Of a DNA stretch of 64,000 nucleotides, positions 36,706 to 45,727 are shown in pieces. The notes beneath the pieces are model-generated. The model saw only the letters and a list, made by a program, of their open reading frames with translations. It was not told the origin of the DNA and searched no databases. How positions within the stretch are numbered: the first letter of the stretch is position 1; the number at the start of each line of letters is the position of its first letter. Where the stretch lies: positions 21,251 through 85,250 of the forward strand of contig NZ_VAUA01000006.1 of assembly GCF_005771405.1 (NCBI RefSeq), in the 5' to 3' direction. A program made the position numbers and the translations under genes. The stretch is from Parasedimentitalea maritima. GTDB lineage: Bacteria > Pseudomonadota > Alphaproteobacteria > Rhodobacterales > Rhodobacteraceae.

Positions 36706-38546
36706 CTGGCAATTTCCCCACGTTTTTCAGTTGTAAGAACAGTTTCGGTAAATGAATTTATGCTGGCATAGCGCCGCAAGAAACGCTCCAGCACCGCGCC
36801 AAGCGCATAGATATTGCTGCCTTCAAAAAAGCTTTCATCAAAGCCCAGAGTAATTTCCAATCCACGCACAGCGGTCGATAGGATCTCGTCGCTCATCCGG
36901 CGCACAATGGGCCGGGTTGAAATAGAAACGATGCCCTCAAGCTGCTTTTCGGTCACCCTATTGCCTAGTGGAGCGTATAACCCAACCAACTCGCGCAGTG
37001 CCTCCGCAGAATGCCCTTTGCCAGTTTCAGTAACTGAAACGTAGTTTAGACTAAGATGAGAAATCAGCCTCCAGGCGGTATCACCTTGAGCCAGTGTTGG
37101 ACGCGGCCGCGTAGGTGACACCGGCAAGCTGATCGAAGTAACAGGCCCGCCTTCAGGCAGGTGAAATACGTTCGCATCACCAGTGGCCAGCAACATGGGC
37201 AAGTCACGGTTGGTGCACAACGCCTTAACAGCCAGTTGTTCCAGATGTGGCGAGTACGGGGCCTGCGCCCGGTCCACCAATGTCACATAGGTTTCTGACC
37301 CGAGGTAAGAACTGCGCACCCCGCGCAGTCTTTCCTTTTCTGAACGTTGCCGCATCCTGCGCTTAAGCGTGTAATAGGCTGGAAATGTTTCACCCGCGGC
37401 AGTGAAATCCGTGGCGGAATAAAACGGACGAAATACCACATCGTCCTCCCCCTCGCCACTGATGCCAGCAACGGAACTCAAGCTGTATATCTCGAAATCC
37501 AGACCAGCAGTGCGATTGGGAACCACGTGGTGTTCAGTATCATGGGCCGTGATCTGAACCCGGTCACAGCGCTTTTCAAAGAGATTCACAGCTGGCACAG
37601 CATTTAGGGTAAAGACCTCAGGCGTCACCACTTGAGCAACTTCGCTCATGCCTTCGCGAAGCAGGATATATATATCGACCTCAGCGCCCTTTGCCCGCTG
37701 CAACGCTGGTAAAAGCCCCTGCAATTCGACAAACCGGAATCTTTCGGGCATTGCAAAAAATTCTTGCAACAGACGATAGCCATCAAACACCTGTCTTGGT
37801 GTAGGTAACAGGGCCTCTTCCGGATCAAAACCGCGCTGAACAACCCGGCCCTGCGGCAAAGAAATATGCCAATCTGCGCGTCGATCAGTGGACCGAGCAA
37901 CCAAGCCCTGTACCTGAGTACTCAGCAGTTCCAGCAGCGGCCAACTGTTGCCGCCTGCATTGCCCAGAAAAACCGTCAGCTTATCCATCGCCAAGTCAGA
38001 AATTGCTTCGCCATCTGAGCGTCGCAATCGCAATCTTATACCAGCCCGGGCATCAACACCGCCTGCCACCCCAGCGGCCACCAATTCACCACGCCCGTCA
38101 ATATAGTTGGCCTCTGTGATTTCAATGGGCCACATAGTCATTTCACTGGCAGTACGAAACTCGCAGGCAGTCTGTTCACCTTCTGTCAATCGACTGCGCA
38201 GCACTGAACCACGTGGCAGCACATACCCGCTTTTGACAGCTGAATTGGTAATATCAGGCGTTAGCGCAGCAATCATCATCGACGGGGTGGGCGCAAGGTA
38301 GTGAGGGTATATGATTTCCAGCAGGTTTGAGGTGAAGTTGGGATATTGCAACTGCAATTCCAACTGCACCCGCGCTGACAGGAACGCCACCCCTTCGAGA
38401 AGACGTTCAACGTAGGGGTCCAAAACCTCGACGCCCTCCATACCCAGACGCGAAGCAATCTTGGGATAGGCCTCTGCAAATTCACCACCCATATCGCGCA
38501 GGTAGTTTAGTTCGTTTTCATAGTGTTCAAGAAGACGTGTATCCAC
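36669..38546 (-). CDS. tssF: T6SS baseplate protein TssF
   Basis: Protein of about 625 residues of the TssF (ImpG/VasA) family. The N-terminus is diagnostic (RLLEHYENELNYLRDMGGEF) and the length is normal. The start was placed at GTG 38546, one base after the tssE stop, because this gives the standard family N-terminus (VDTRLLEHYENEL) and has a GGGG-type ribosome site. An in-frame ATG 30 bases further upstream lies inside tssE. TssF and TssG form the central wedge of the baseplate. Confidence 0.95.
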   Translation of the reverse strand: MDTRLLEHYENELNYLRDMGGEFAEAYPKIASRLGMEGVEVLDPYVERLLEGVAFLSARVQLELQLQYPNFTSNLLEIIYPHYLAPTPSMMIAALTPDITNSAVKSGYVLPRGSVLRSRLTEGEQTACEFRTASEMTMWPIEITEANYIDGRGELVAAGVAGGVDARAGIRLRLRRSDGEAISDLAMDKLTVFLGNAGGNSWPLLELLSTQVQGLVARSTDRRADWHISLPQGRVVQRGFDPEEALLPTPRQVFDGYRLLQEFFAMPERFRFVELQGLLPALQRAKGAEVDIYILLREGMSEVAQVVTPEVFTLNAVPAVNLFEKRCDRVQITAHDTEHHVVPNRTAGLDFEIYSLSSVAGISGEGEDDVVFRPFYSATDFTAAGETFPAYYTLKRRMRQRSEKERLRGVRSSYLGSETYVTLVDRAQAPYSPHLEQLAVKALCTNRDLPMLLATGDANVFHLPEGGPVTSISLPVSPTRPRPTLAQGDTAWRLISHLSLNYVSVTETGKGHSAEALRELVGLYAPLGNRVTEKQLEGIVSISTRPIVRRMSDEILSTAVRGLEITLGFDESFFEGSNIYALGAVLERFLRRYASINSFTETVLTTEKRGEIARWRPETGLGRMI

Positions 38547-38547
38547 G

Positions 38548-39045
38548 CTACACACCCCTTTCCACAGCGACTTCACCCGTGGTCAGATCAACCTTGCTGC
38601 GCAGGTACAATTCCAGCGGCATCGGCTGCGCCCACATATCGGCGCGTATATCCAGACCAACAGTCATTTCGGTCTCATCAGTCTCGCTCCGCAAAAGCAC
38701 GTCTACAGACCCTTCAATAATCCGCGGCTCGTAGGCCGTAACCGCCTGCTCGATCGAGCGGCGGATAGCTTCGGCTTTTTGGTTCGTCGAATATTCACCT
38801 GTCACTTCGGCCAAGCCATAGTTAAGTACCGATCGTGCCACTGCCGGATAGCGTTCAACATCAAAGTGAGACTCGGCGTTGTGGGTGTTCAACAGCCAGG
38901 ATAAATCCCGCTGAATAATTTCACGCAGGCGGTTCAAATCTATCACACGCGAATCTCGGGTTTCTTTCAAATCTCCTGGGTTTTGATCGCTCAGCCGGTC
39001 CAGCAATGAGGGCTGCAGGCGTTCGGCTAGTGTCTTGTCAGCCAT
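38548..39045 (-). CDS. tssE: T6SS baseplate protein TssE (gp25-like)
   Basis: Protein of 165 residues of the gp25/TssE family, which seeds sheath polymerisation at the baseplate. Typical segments are LAERLQPSLLDRLSD at the N-terminus, FDVERYPAVARSVLNYGL in the middle and YEPRIIEGSVDVLL toward the end. The start at 39045 is preceded by a GAGGAAG site. The first eight bases overlap the end of tagJ, the same ATGGCTGA overlap that joins the channel gene to the sheath fusion gene. Confidence 0.94.
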   Translation of the reverse strand: MADKTLAERLQPSLLDRLSDQNPGDLKETRDSRVIDLNRLREIIQRDLSWLLNTHNAESHFDVERYPAVARSVLNYGLAEVTGEYSTNQKAEAIRRSIEQAVTAYEPRIIEGSVDVLLRSETDETEMTVGLDIRADMWAQPMPLELYLRSKVDLTTGEVAVERGV

Positions 39046-39841
39046 CGTCTTCCTCAGACCCATCCATTTTCAGTGTACGCAGGTCCATCAGGGCAAAGTC
39101 AGCCTGATCGGTGGTCAGCAATCTTTGTCCAGTCCCAACAAAGGTGTCGTCACCAGCATCGGTCCACTCGGTAGCCCGCGCGAGCATCAGTGCAGGGTCC
39201 GCCTGTGTCGAACCGGGATATCGGGTGGGAATCAGCGCCGCCAGTTCACCACCATTTGACAAAGTCAGGGTACCCGCAGTCCAGACTGCATCTCGCAGAT
39301 CACTTGGCGCTTCGACTTCCAGCGCACTAATCTGTGCGAAGGGCAGCCAGAAATAGCGCCCATTTACAATGACCTCAAGGACTGGACCCAGCCGCATATC
39401 GGCATCCGCAATCCACTCAAACCGATCACCATTTAGTTCGCCGGTGCTGGCGGGGGCTCCGTCAAAAGCGCGGGCGCGCAGGTCTGCCGCCTCTCGCACT
39501 TTGCCTTGGGCCGATAACTTTTGTGCTTCAATCAACAGCGCCAGCCATTCGTCTGGCTCGCCAAAAATCAGCGGATCTTTTTCACCGGCAAAAACCTTTT
39601 CCCGGTAAACTTCGCAAATGATTGCCTCCCGATAGGCCTTGGCCATCATCGTTGCGCTTTCATCAAGTTCAGCGCTGAGTTTCAATTGTGCAATGGCACG
39701 TTTCCAATCGCCCAACACACAAAGCAATTGAAACAGAAAGATGCGCAATCTGGCATCAGAAGGATCAGCGCGCACCAGATCTTGCAGCGCCACAAGCGCA
39801 GCAGCGGGGTCACCGGATTTCAGATGCTCTTCGGGTGTCAT
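39038..39841 (-). CDS. tagJ: T6SS accessory protein TagJ (ImpE family)
   Basis: Protein of 267 residues of the TagJ/ImpE family, with an N-terminal TPR-like half (MTPEEHLKSGDPAAALVALQ, DWKRAIAQL) and the conserved C-terminal half (FEWIADADMRLGPVLEVIVNGRYFWLPF split over two motifs, and RYPGS). In other bacteria TagJ binds TssB and helps ClpV-mediated sheath recycling. Its presence next to tssE is normal. It lies about 75 bases after hcp, separated from it by a strong hairpin. Confidence 0.92.
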   Translation of the reverse strand: MTPEEHLKSGDPAAALVALQDLVRADPSDARLRIFLFQLLCVLGDWKRAIAQLKLSAELDESATMMAKAYREAIICEVYREKVFAGEKDPLIFGEPDEWLALLIEAQKLSAQGKVREAADLRARAFDGAPASTGELNGDRFEWIADADMRLGPVLEVIVNGRYFWLPFAQISALEVEAPSDLRDAVWTAGTLTLSNGGELAALIPTRYPGSTQADPALMLARATEWTDAGDDTFVGTGQRLLTTDQADFALMDLRTLKMDGSEEDDG

Positions 39842-39880
39842 TGCAATTCGCTCCGTCGTTTAATTCACAGCGCCAGATGT

Positions 39881-39903
39881 CTCCGGGCGTAAAACGCCCG
39901 GAG
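39881..39903 (-). terminator. strong hairpin between hcp and tagJ (attenuator or RNA stabiliser)
   Basis: Perfect 9-bp inverted repeat, CTCCGGGCG (39881-39889) and CGCCCGGAG (39895-39903), with a 5-nt loop. It starts 14 bases after the hcp stop on the minus strand. No T-run follows, so it is more likely to protect the 3' end of an hcp-containing transcript, or to attenuate partially, than to terminate fully. Hcp is needed in large excess over the downstream parts. Confidence 0.6.
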
Positions 39904-39916
39904 CAGCAATGCTGGA

Positions 39917-40417
39917 CTATTCGACTTTGCCAGTCTGAACATTCCACTTGAAGGTACCTTCGGTGGTCAGCTTACCAGTTTTCTGATCGGTCGATTTGTA
40001 CTCGATCTCAATTCCGGCATAGGCCAGTGACCAGGTCTCTTCTGGAATACCATCTTCGCTGGAAGACAGCGAATAGGTGTCAATCACAACGTCCTTCAAC
40101 TTCCAGATGCAATAGACCAACAAACCATCAGATGCACTGTCACCGGACCGGCACCAATGCATTTTGATTTCCGGACGCACGGTGCCGTTTGCAACAGACA
40201 GTGCAAGGTCATTTGACGCCTTGCCCATCTGTGAAGTCAGCTCGAGTTTACCAAAATTGGAATTCGCGTGCATCCGCTGGGTCGAGCCAAGGTCGGTCAT
40301 TTCTACCGCCCGCTCAACATTCCAGCTCGCAGATTGCACGACAATCCATTTTTTGTGTCCATCTTCCATTGCGTCGCCGTCAATGTCCGAAATGTCGACA
40401 AACATGTTAGCAGCCAT
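39917..40417 (-). CDS. hcp: T6SS tube protein Hcp (TssD)
   Basis: Protein of 166 residues of the Hcp family, which stacks as hexameric rings to form the inner tube. Family features are the N-terminal FVDISDIDGDAMEDGHKKWI, the beta-strands LELTSQMGKASNDLAL and the C-terminal LAYAGIEIEY. The ribosome site is AAAGGA. It follows tssC after 66 bases and is followed by a strong hairpin, an arrangement that would allow higher Hcp levels. No effector domain is fused to it. Confidence 0.95.
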   Translation of the reverse strand: MAANMFVDISDIDGDAMEDGHKKWIVVQSASWNVERAVEMTDLGSTQRMHANSNFGKLELTSQMGKASNDLALSVANGTVRPEIKMHWCRSGDSASDGLLVYCIWKLKDVVIDTYSLSSSEDGIPEETWSLAYAGIEIEYKSTDQKTGKLTTEGTFKWNVQTGKVE

Positions 40418-40483
40418 TTTTCTATCCTTTCAAATTCAACTACTCGTTACGTGTTTTGCTGGGTTAGCCTGATGAGTGGCAAA

Positions 40484-41980
40484 TCAGGCACCTTTTTCCG
40501 AGGGCAGCTTAGATACCAGCCGCAGCGAGACAGAAAGGCCTTCGAGCTGGTAATGCGGGCGCAGGAAAAACTTAGAGCTGTAATAGCCCGGATTGCCCTC
40601 GACCTCTTCCACCACCACTTGGGCGGCGGCGAGAGGCTTGCGCGCCTTTTCGTTCTCCGAGGAGATCTCGGCGTTGAAATCAACGTAATTGTTGATCCAA
40701 TCCTGCAGCCAGGATTCCATGGCCTGGCGGCTTTTGAATGATCCAACTTTGTCTCGGACCATACATTTCAGATAGTGTGCAAACCGACAGGTGGCGAACA
40801 AATAAGGCAGTCGCGCACCAAGGTTGGCGTTCGAAGTGGCATCCGGATCATCGTATTCAGCGGGTTTGTGCAGCGATTGCGCACCCATGAACGTAGCCAC
40901 GTCCGTATTCTTTCGGTGGAGCAGAGGCATCATGCCATTCTTTGCGAGCTCTGCTTCGCGCCGGTCATCAATAGCGATTTCCGTCGGACATTTCTGATCG
41001 ACACCACCATCGGTGGTCGGGAAAGTATGCGATGGCAGACCTTCCAATGTACCGCCACTTTCAACACCGCGAATACGCGAACACCAACCATAGGATTTGA
41101 ATGATCGGGTGATGTTCATTGCCATGCCATAGGCCGCATTGACCCAGGAATAATGACCACTGTCAGCGCTGCCTGTATCTTCTTCAAAGGCAAATTCTTC
41201 CACTGGATCAGTTTTCGACCCATAGGGCATACGACCGAGGAAGCGTGGCATGGCCAAACCAACATATTTGGCATCTTCACTTTCGCGCAGGCTGCGCCAT
41301 GCGGCGTATTCCGGCGTTTGAAAGATCTTGGTCAAATCGCGTGGGTTAGATAGTTCCGACCAGCTGTCCATCTGGAACAGCGATGGTTTCGCACCGGTGA
41401 TCAAAGGTGCATGGGATGCCGCTGCAATTTTGGACAGTTCTCCCAGCAATTCGATATCTGGTGGGGACTGGTCAAAATGATAATCGGCTACCAAAGATCC
41501 ATAGGGCTCACCGCCCAATTGGCTAAATTCTTCGGTGTAGATTTTCTTAAAGATCGGCGATTGATCCCAAGCGGTCCCTTTGAATTTCTTCAGGGTCTTG
41601 TGCATCTCTTTCTTTGAGATGCTCATCACACGGATTTTCAGCTGTTCGTCGGTCTCGGTATTGTTGACCAGATAATGCAGCCCGCGCCAGGCGCTTTCCA
41701 TCTGCTGAAATTCTTCATTGTGCAGAACCAGATTGACCTGTTCGGTCAGCTTCTTGTCGATCTCGGCAACAATGCTTTCGATAGAGCGCAGCGCGTCATC
41801 GCTGATTAACCCGGTATTGGCCAACGCCTGTTCCGCCAGCGTCTTAACTGCGGATTCCACCGCGGTCTTGGCTTGGTCCGATTTGGGCCGGAATTCTTTT
41901 TGCAGCAGGTTGGCAAATTCACTGGAGCCAAATGCTTCTTCACCACCAGCGGCTTCTGCTTCGAGTTGTTCTTCAGCCAT
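40484..41980 (-). CDS. tssC: T6SS sheath large subunit TssC
   Basis: Protein of 498 residues, a normal TssC (ImpC/VipB). Signature segments include FQQMESAWRGLHYLVNNTET, YGSLVADYHFDQSPPDIELL, FLGRMPYGSKTDPV and the C-terminal FFLRPHYQLEGLSVSLRLVS. The C-terminal region after residue 370 or so, missing from the fusion protein of this cluster, is present here. The start has an AAGGAGG site. It follows tssB after 11 bases, and the two should polymerise as the contractile sheath. Confidence 0.96.
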   Translation of the reverse strand: MAEEQLEAEAAGGEEAFGSSEFANLLQKEFRPKSDQAKTAVESAVKTLAEQALANTGLISDDALRSIESIVAEIDKKLTEQVNLVLHNEEFQQMESAWRGLHYLVNNTETDEQLKIRVMSISKKEMHKTLKKFKGTAWDQSPIFKKIYTEEFSQLGGEPYGSLVADYHFDQSPPDIELLGELSKIAAASHAPLITGAKPSLFQMDSWSELSNPRDLTKIFQTPEYAAWRSLRESEDAKYVGLAMPRFLGRMPYGSKTDPVEEFAFEEDTGSADSGHYSWVNAAYGMAMNITRSFKSYGWCSRIRGVESGGTLEGLPSHTFPTTDGGVDQKCPTEIAIDDRREAELAKNGMMPLLHRKNTDVATFMGAQSLHKPAEYDDPDATSNANLGARLPYLFATCRFAHYLKCMVRDKVGSFKSRQAMESWLQDWINNYVDFNAEISSENEKARKPLAAAQVVVEEVEGNPGYYSSKFFLRPHYQLEGLSVSLRLVSKLPSEKGA

Positions 41981-41991
41981 TGTTACCCTCC

Positions 41992-42507
41992 TTACTCTTC
42001 AGCGTCGCTACTGCCACCCGGCGCTGCCTGCGCCGCGAGGGTTTTCAACAGACTTGGATCCTGAATGATCTTTGCAATCAAATCTTCAGCACCAGTTTTA
42101 CCGTCCATATAGGTCATCAGGTTGGACAGCTGAGTACGCGCTTCAAGCAATTCACGCAGCGGCGCCACTTTGGCGGCAATTGCTGCTGGCTTGAAATCAT
42201 CCATGCTCTCAAAGGTGATATCGACCGCGAGATTGCCTTCACCCGTCAGGGTATTTGGCACCGTAAATGCCGCCCTTGGCGCCATTGATTTCATGCGGTC
42301 GTCAAAGTTGTCGACATCAATTTCCAAGAACTTACGATCGGCAACACTAGGCTGCTCGACCTCGGATTTGCCAACCAAATCGCTCACCACCCCCATCACA
42401 AAGGGAAGTTGAACTTTCTTTTCTGCACCATAAAGTTCGACATCATATTCGATCTGAACTCTGGGCGCCCGGTTTCGCGCTATGAATTTTTGTGAACTGC
42501 CGGCCAT
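41992..42507 (-). CDS. tssB: T6SS sheath small subunit TssB
   Basis: Protein of 171 residues, a normal TssB (ImpB/VipA). Key segments are FIARNRAPRVQIEYDVELYG, KKVQLPFVMGVVSDLVG and LLEARTQLSNLMTYMDGKTG. The start at 42507 is preceded by AAGGAG with 8-nt spacing. Most of the protein is nearly the same as the first 146 residues of the giant fusion protein encoded 11 kb downstream, which points to a gene duplication. Confidence 0.96.
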   Translation of the reverse strand: MAGSSQKFIARNRAPRVQIEYDVELYGAEKKVQLPFVMGVVSDLVGKSEVEQPSVADRKFLEIDVDNFDDRMKSMAPRAAFTVPNTLTGEGNLAVDITFESMDDFKPAAIAAKVAPLRELLEARTQLSNLMTYMDGKTGAEDLIAKIIQDPSLLKTLAAQAAPGGSSDAEE

Positions 42508-42573
42508 CTGGTACTCCTTACTCGTCAATCGTTACGCCACCACACCACAGAGAATGGGTGCGGGCGGCAAAAT

Positions 42574-43626
42574 TCAGTCGTCGTCGTCAATGCCCCCGAT
42601 CAAATGGACATTGCTGATGCCTTGCGGAGCCATGTCGGTAATGATGGCCAGAAAGTCTGCTCCCACCAATCGCTTGGCCCGCTCCAGCAAGACAGGTACC
42701 GGACTGGACGGTTCCGCGCGGCGATAATAGCCAATGATCCGGTCCAGGGCATTCGATACATCCGAAGGCGAATTGATTCCCGTCGTCCCGCCCCCTGATG
42801 CCGCCATCGCAACTGGGGCTTCGGAACCCGCCTCTGCCCCTTCGGTTTCAGCGCCCTCATCTGTTTCAGCCTCTTCCATGCTGGCATATTCACGCAGACG
42901 TTTTCCCATCTGCTGCAGCAATTTGACCAAGGGGTTCAGATCAGGTCCTTGCCCAGGCGTATGTTCATCGAAAGCCGCTGAAATAGCTTTGACGTTGGCT
43001 GTCGAAGTGTCGATCGCCTCCACGCGCAGAGCAAGTTCAGCATCATCGCTATCTTGGAATGCCGCGCTGACAGTGGCGGTATCCGGCACGCTCTCCATAT
43101 TGCTGGGCGCGGGCACCACTCCTTCTGCAACTTCTATATCGCGTAACGAAAACCGGCCAAAACCTCGGCTGTCACTTAATGGTGCACGACGCAGGCTACG
43201 ATAAACCGGTGAGGGACCTGCCATATCGTCAGGCTGGCCGCAAAGATCCTGCACTGCATTGATCCGCATTGTGGGATCACCGTCATCTTCGTCGAGCTCG
43301 GGATGGCAGGTCTCCCAGTATTGCTCCAAGCAGCCACGCAGAAAGGTGGTGGCATCAGCAAAACCGGTCAACCCTTCGGAATGAAGGATGGCATCCGACA
43401 GGAATACGGCTGCGCGAATATCGTGACTGCGCTCCAAGACCAGCAGCGCATTTTTCTGAACTTCGCGGTAATCAGGGTCCGAAGCTTCGGTGGTGGTGTC
43501 ACCCAGAACAATTTCCTCGCCGGGCAAAGCGGCCAGTTCCATGTCCGTGAACGTCGGATCATATTCGAGGTTCTCGCCACTTGGGGCGCCATCCTCTTTG
43601 GACTGCAATAGTACAGTCGGATCCAT
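42574..43626 (-). CDS. tssA: T6SS assembly protein TssA (ImpA family)
   Basis: Protein of 350 residues of the TssA/ImpA family, which coordinates baseplate and tube-sheath assembly. The N-terminal ImpA domain is clear (GENLEYDPTFTDMEL, FLRGCLEQYWETCHPELDEDDGDP). A Glu/Ala/Gly-rich linker at about 235-275 leads to a short C-terminal part with IGYYRRAEPSSPVPVLLERA, the VasL/ImpA end motif. It has a GGAGG ribosome site and is the first gene of the long minus-strand T6SS operon. Confidence 0.93.
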   Translation of the reverse strand: MDPTVLLQSKEDGAPSGENLEYDPTFTDMELAALPGEEIVLGDTTTEASDPDYREVQKNALLVLERSHDIRAAVFLSDAILHSEGLTGFADATTFLRGCLEQYWETCHPELDEDDGDPTMRINAVQDLCGQPDDMAGPSPVYRSLRRAPLSDSRGFGRFSLRDIEVAEGVVPAPSNMESVPDTATVSAAFQDSDDAELALRVEAIDTSTANVKAISAAFDEHTPGQGPDLNPLVKLLQQMGKRLREYASMEEAETDEGAETEGAEAGSEAPVAMAASGGGTTGINSPSDVSNALDRIIGYYRRAEPSSPVPVLLERAKRLVGADFLAIITDMAPQGISNVHLIGGIDDDD

Positions 43627-43799
43627 GCAAGCGACCTCCAGAAAATTGGTCTTCGCAGTCCAAGCTTTGCCATCAGGGTAGAGAAATACACCTCAGGAGA
43701 AGCTGGATTGCGAAACAATAAACAATAACTTGACCCCAAGTGAGCCTTATCGTTTTGTTAAAGTCAATTAGATTCACCTGTTTTTGTGGAGACCTCGTT
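43627..43799. promoter_or_regulatory. divergent promoter region, T6SS operon / right flank
   Basis: The 173 bases between tssA and the unknown basic protein gene must drive the 30-kb T6SS operon leftward and the ExbB/ExbD operon rightward. The middle (about 43705-43770) is AT-rich and holds a direct repeat (AACAATA twice, around 43714-43730). No convincing sigma-70 or sigma-54 promoter could be picked by eye. Confidence 0.4.
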
Positions 43800-44645
43800 A
43801 TGGTCGCAAGCCGCGTATTGGGCGAAGATGTTAGGTCAATGGTGCGCAAAGGCGCCCGTGAGCGGATGTGCTTTGGCTTTTGTTTGGACAAACAGAACGA
43901 CCCGTTATTGATGGTCGAGCCGGGTAAAAAGCCCGAAGCTCTGCGTGCTCCACTAAAAAACGAAGGTGGCGGTCCACCAATGATATGGGGCACCTATGTT
44001 GTGCGCTCAGATCAGATGGAGATGATCTGCGAGAAAGTATCTGCCAAAACAGTCACCGGGCTGAAAAAGTTTCTGCGCAAGAATCAGCCTAAGGTCAATG
44101 TGCTATTCTACGACAAAGGCGGCAACCTTCTGGACAGCCTCAAGCCAGAGAAGTCAGATGGTGTGGTTAGCGACGACAAGGTGTCAGATCTGGCCCCGCC
44201 GGGTGACAGCGGCAAGTCTGCACAGGAACTGGTGAAACGTCTGAAGAGGATCCATCCTCGCATCGCTCTGGCCCCTGGTCCATTGGAAATGAAGCTGAAA
44301 CGCGCGTTGGCCAGATCTGTAAAACTGGTCAACGACGGCAAACTGCAAGAGGCAGAGACGCTCATTACCATGATCGAAATGGCCTTGGCCAAAATAGGCA
44401 AGACCATTGAGAATGACAAACGCACCCAAGCCCGTGCGCAACAAAGTCGGGACCGTATGAGCCTGGGCGCAGGCGTAAAACGAGCCCAGGCCCTGCGTGC
44501 CAATGTTGCGCGCACCCCTGGCACGACACGCAGTAAATTGGATCGCGCGGTGCACAAGGCTGCCCAATTACTGAAGTCTCGTGACATGAACGGGGCAAAC
44601 AAAATGATGGACCGCATTGAAAAAGCACTGGCAACGATCAACTGA
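43800..44645 (+). CDS. unknown basic protein beside the T6SS operon
   Basis: Cytoplasmic protein of 281 residues, not recognised. The N-terminal half (about 1-105) looks globular with beta-strands (ERMCFGFCLDKQNDPLLMVE, KVNVLFYDKGGNLLDSL). The C-terminal half is helical and very rich in Lys, Arg and Ala, with a helix pattern seen twice (LKRALARSVKLVNDGKLQEA near residue 165 and LDRAVHKAAQLLKSRDMNGA near 245). The start at 43800 has GGAG 8 bases upstream; an in-frame GTG at 43740 has no ribosome site. First gene of the rightward operon and divergent from tssA, so a role tied to the T6SS, such as chaperone or regulator, is plausible but unproven. Confidence 0.7.
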   Translation: MVASRVLGEDVRSMVRKGARERMCFGFCLDKQNDPLLMVEPGKKPEALRAPLKNEGGGPPMIWGTYVVRSDQMEMICEKVSAKTVTGLKKFLRKNQPKVNVLFYDKGGNLLDSLKPEKSDGVVSDDKVSDLAPPGDSGKSAQELVKRLKRIHPRIALAPGPLEMKLKRALARSVKLVNDGKLQEAETLITMIEMALAKIGKTIENDKRTQARAQQSRDRMSLGAGVKRAQALRANVARTPGTTRSKLDRAVHKAAQLLKSRDMNGANKMMDRIEKALATIN

Positions 44646-44671
44646 ACAAAAACCGCAAACCGGAGATCCGA

Positions 44672-45091
44672 ATGACATTTAAACACATGGTTGCCGTCTT
44701 TTTATTGGCGGCACTGCCTTTGACTGGGCAGGCTGAAACCGGCCAATTGCAGGTCGAACTGAACAAGGTCGAAGAAATTGACGGCGGCGGATGTCGGGCG
44801 TTTTTTCTGTTTCGTAACCAGACCGGGAAAAGTTTCTCTGGATTTGAAATGTCATTGGCAATTCTGGATGGACAAGGCGTGATTGACCGTTTGTTGTCTA
44901 TCGATGCCGCACCATTACCTGTGCAACGCACCACCTTAAAACTGTTCGAAATCCCTGAAATCTCTTGCGGAAACATATCGGAAATACTGCTCCACGACGT
45001 GACCTCATGCCAGCCACAAAACGAGGAACAGATGGATTGCTTTCCGATCCTTAATCTGGGATCGAAAACCGCAGCCCAGTTGGTGAAATAG
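44672..45091 (+). CDS. small secreted protein ahead of exbB
   Basis: Protein of 139 residues with a signal peptide (about 1-21, AALPLTGQA). The mature domain is a compact beta-rich fold of about 115 residues with four Cys (in GGGCRAFF, EISCGN, VTSCQP and MDCFPI) that could form two disulfides in the periplasm. No named family is recognised. The start has a CGGAG site. It lies 26 bases after the unknown basic protein gene and two bases before exbB, so it is part of the same operon and probably a periplasmic partner of the ExbB/ExbD complex. Confidence 0.7.
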   Translation: MTFKHMVAVFLLAALPLTGQAETGQLQVELNKVEEIDGGGCRAFFLFRNQTGKSFSGFEMSLAILDGQGVIDRLLSIDAAPLPVQRTTLKLFEIPEISCGNISEILLHDVTSCQPQNEEQMDCFPILNLGSKTAAQLVK

Positions 45092-45093
45092 CG

Positions 45094-45711
45094 ATGACCG
45101 CATTTTGGGAACTGCTGGGCACCGGGGGACCGGTAATCGCACTGCTGGCGCTTATGTCTGCGATGTCGCTGACGCTTATTGGCGTGAAACTGGCGCAGTT
45201 GTGGCGGGTGCGATCAGGCGAAGATATGCGCACAAGTGCCCTAGAGCATTGGAAAGGCGGCGATCGCCACGCGGCAATGGCGGCCGTATCGGATGGCCGC
45301 TCTCCGGCCGACCGGGTGATGAGCTATGCCATGCAGGCACTGAACAGTGGACTGAAAGGGCCCCGTCTCGAAGGCGAATTACTGCGGCGGGGCAACGAAG
45401 AAGTGGCGCAGATGAACAGCCTGATCCGGTTGTTGGAACTGGTAGCCATGGTGTCGCCATTGCTGGGCCTCTTGGGCACCGTGTTAGGCATGATCCAGTC
45501 CTTTCAGGAGTTGGAGTTGGCACAGGGTGCGGCAAATGCCTCGGTGCTTGCGGGTGGTATCTGGCAAGCCCTTTTGACTACGGCTGCCGGGCTATTAGTG
45601 GCCATTCCTGCCGCCATTGCTGCTGGGTTGTTTGCTGCGCGAATTGAAGGCGCAGCGTTGCACATAGAAAGCGCGGTTGGGCAGTTGCTGCTGATAAACG
45701 AGACCAGCTAG
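45094..45711 (+). CDS. ExbB/TolQ/MotA-family proton-channel subunit
   Basis: Inner-membrane protein of 205 residues with three membrane helices (about 10-30, 110-135 and 150-178). The typical MotA/TolQ/ExbB core is present: LIRLLELVAMVSPLLGLLGT, VLGMIQSF and ALLTTAAGLLVAIPAAIAAG. Together with the two ExbD-like proteins encoded downstream it should form a proton-driven motor. The neighbouring protein in the TonB position has an atypical ectodomain, so the machine probably does not serve standard TonB-dependent uptake. Confidence 0.9.
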   Translation: MTAFWELLGTGGPVIALLALMSAMSLTLIGVKLAQLWRVRSGEDMRTSALEHWKGGDRHAAMAAVSDGRSPADRVMSYAMQALNSGLKGPRLEGELLRRGNEEVAQMNSLIRLLELVAMVSPLLGLLGTVLGMIQSFQELELAQGAANASVLAGGIWQALLTTAAGLLVAIPAAIAAGLFAARIEGAALHIESAVGQLLLINETS

Positions 45712-45727
45712 CCTAGGAGGCGGTGCG

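Noticed and set aside
39038-39045. Identical ATGGCTGA overlaps at tagJ/tssE and channel/fusion junctions considered as a shared regulatory element
   Set aside because: An 8-base overlap with start and stop codons fixed leaves few free bases; coincidence is likely.
13806-43626. T6SS block considered as a recently acquired genomic island
   Set aside because: No tRNA, integrase, transposon or flanking direct repeat was seen, and base and codon use look like the neighbours by eye.
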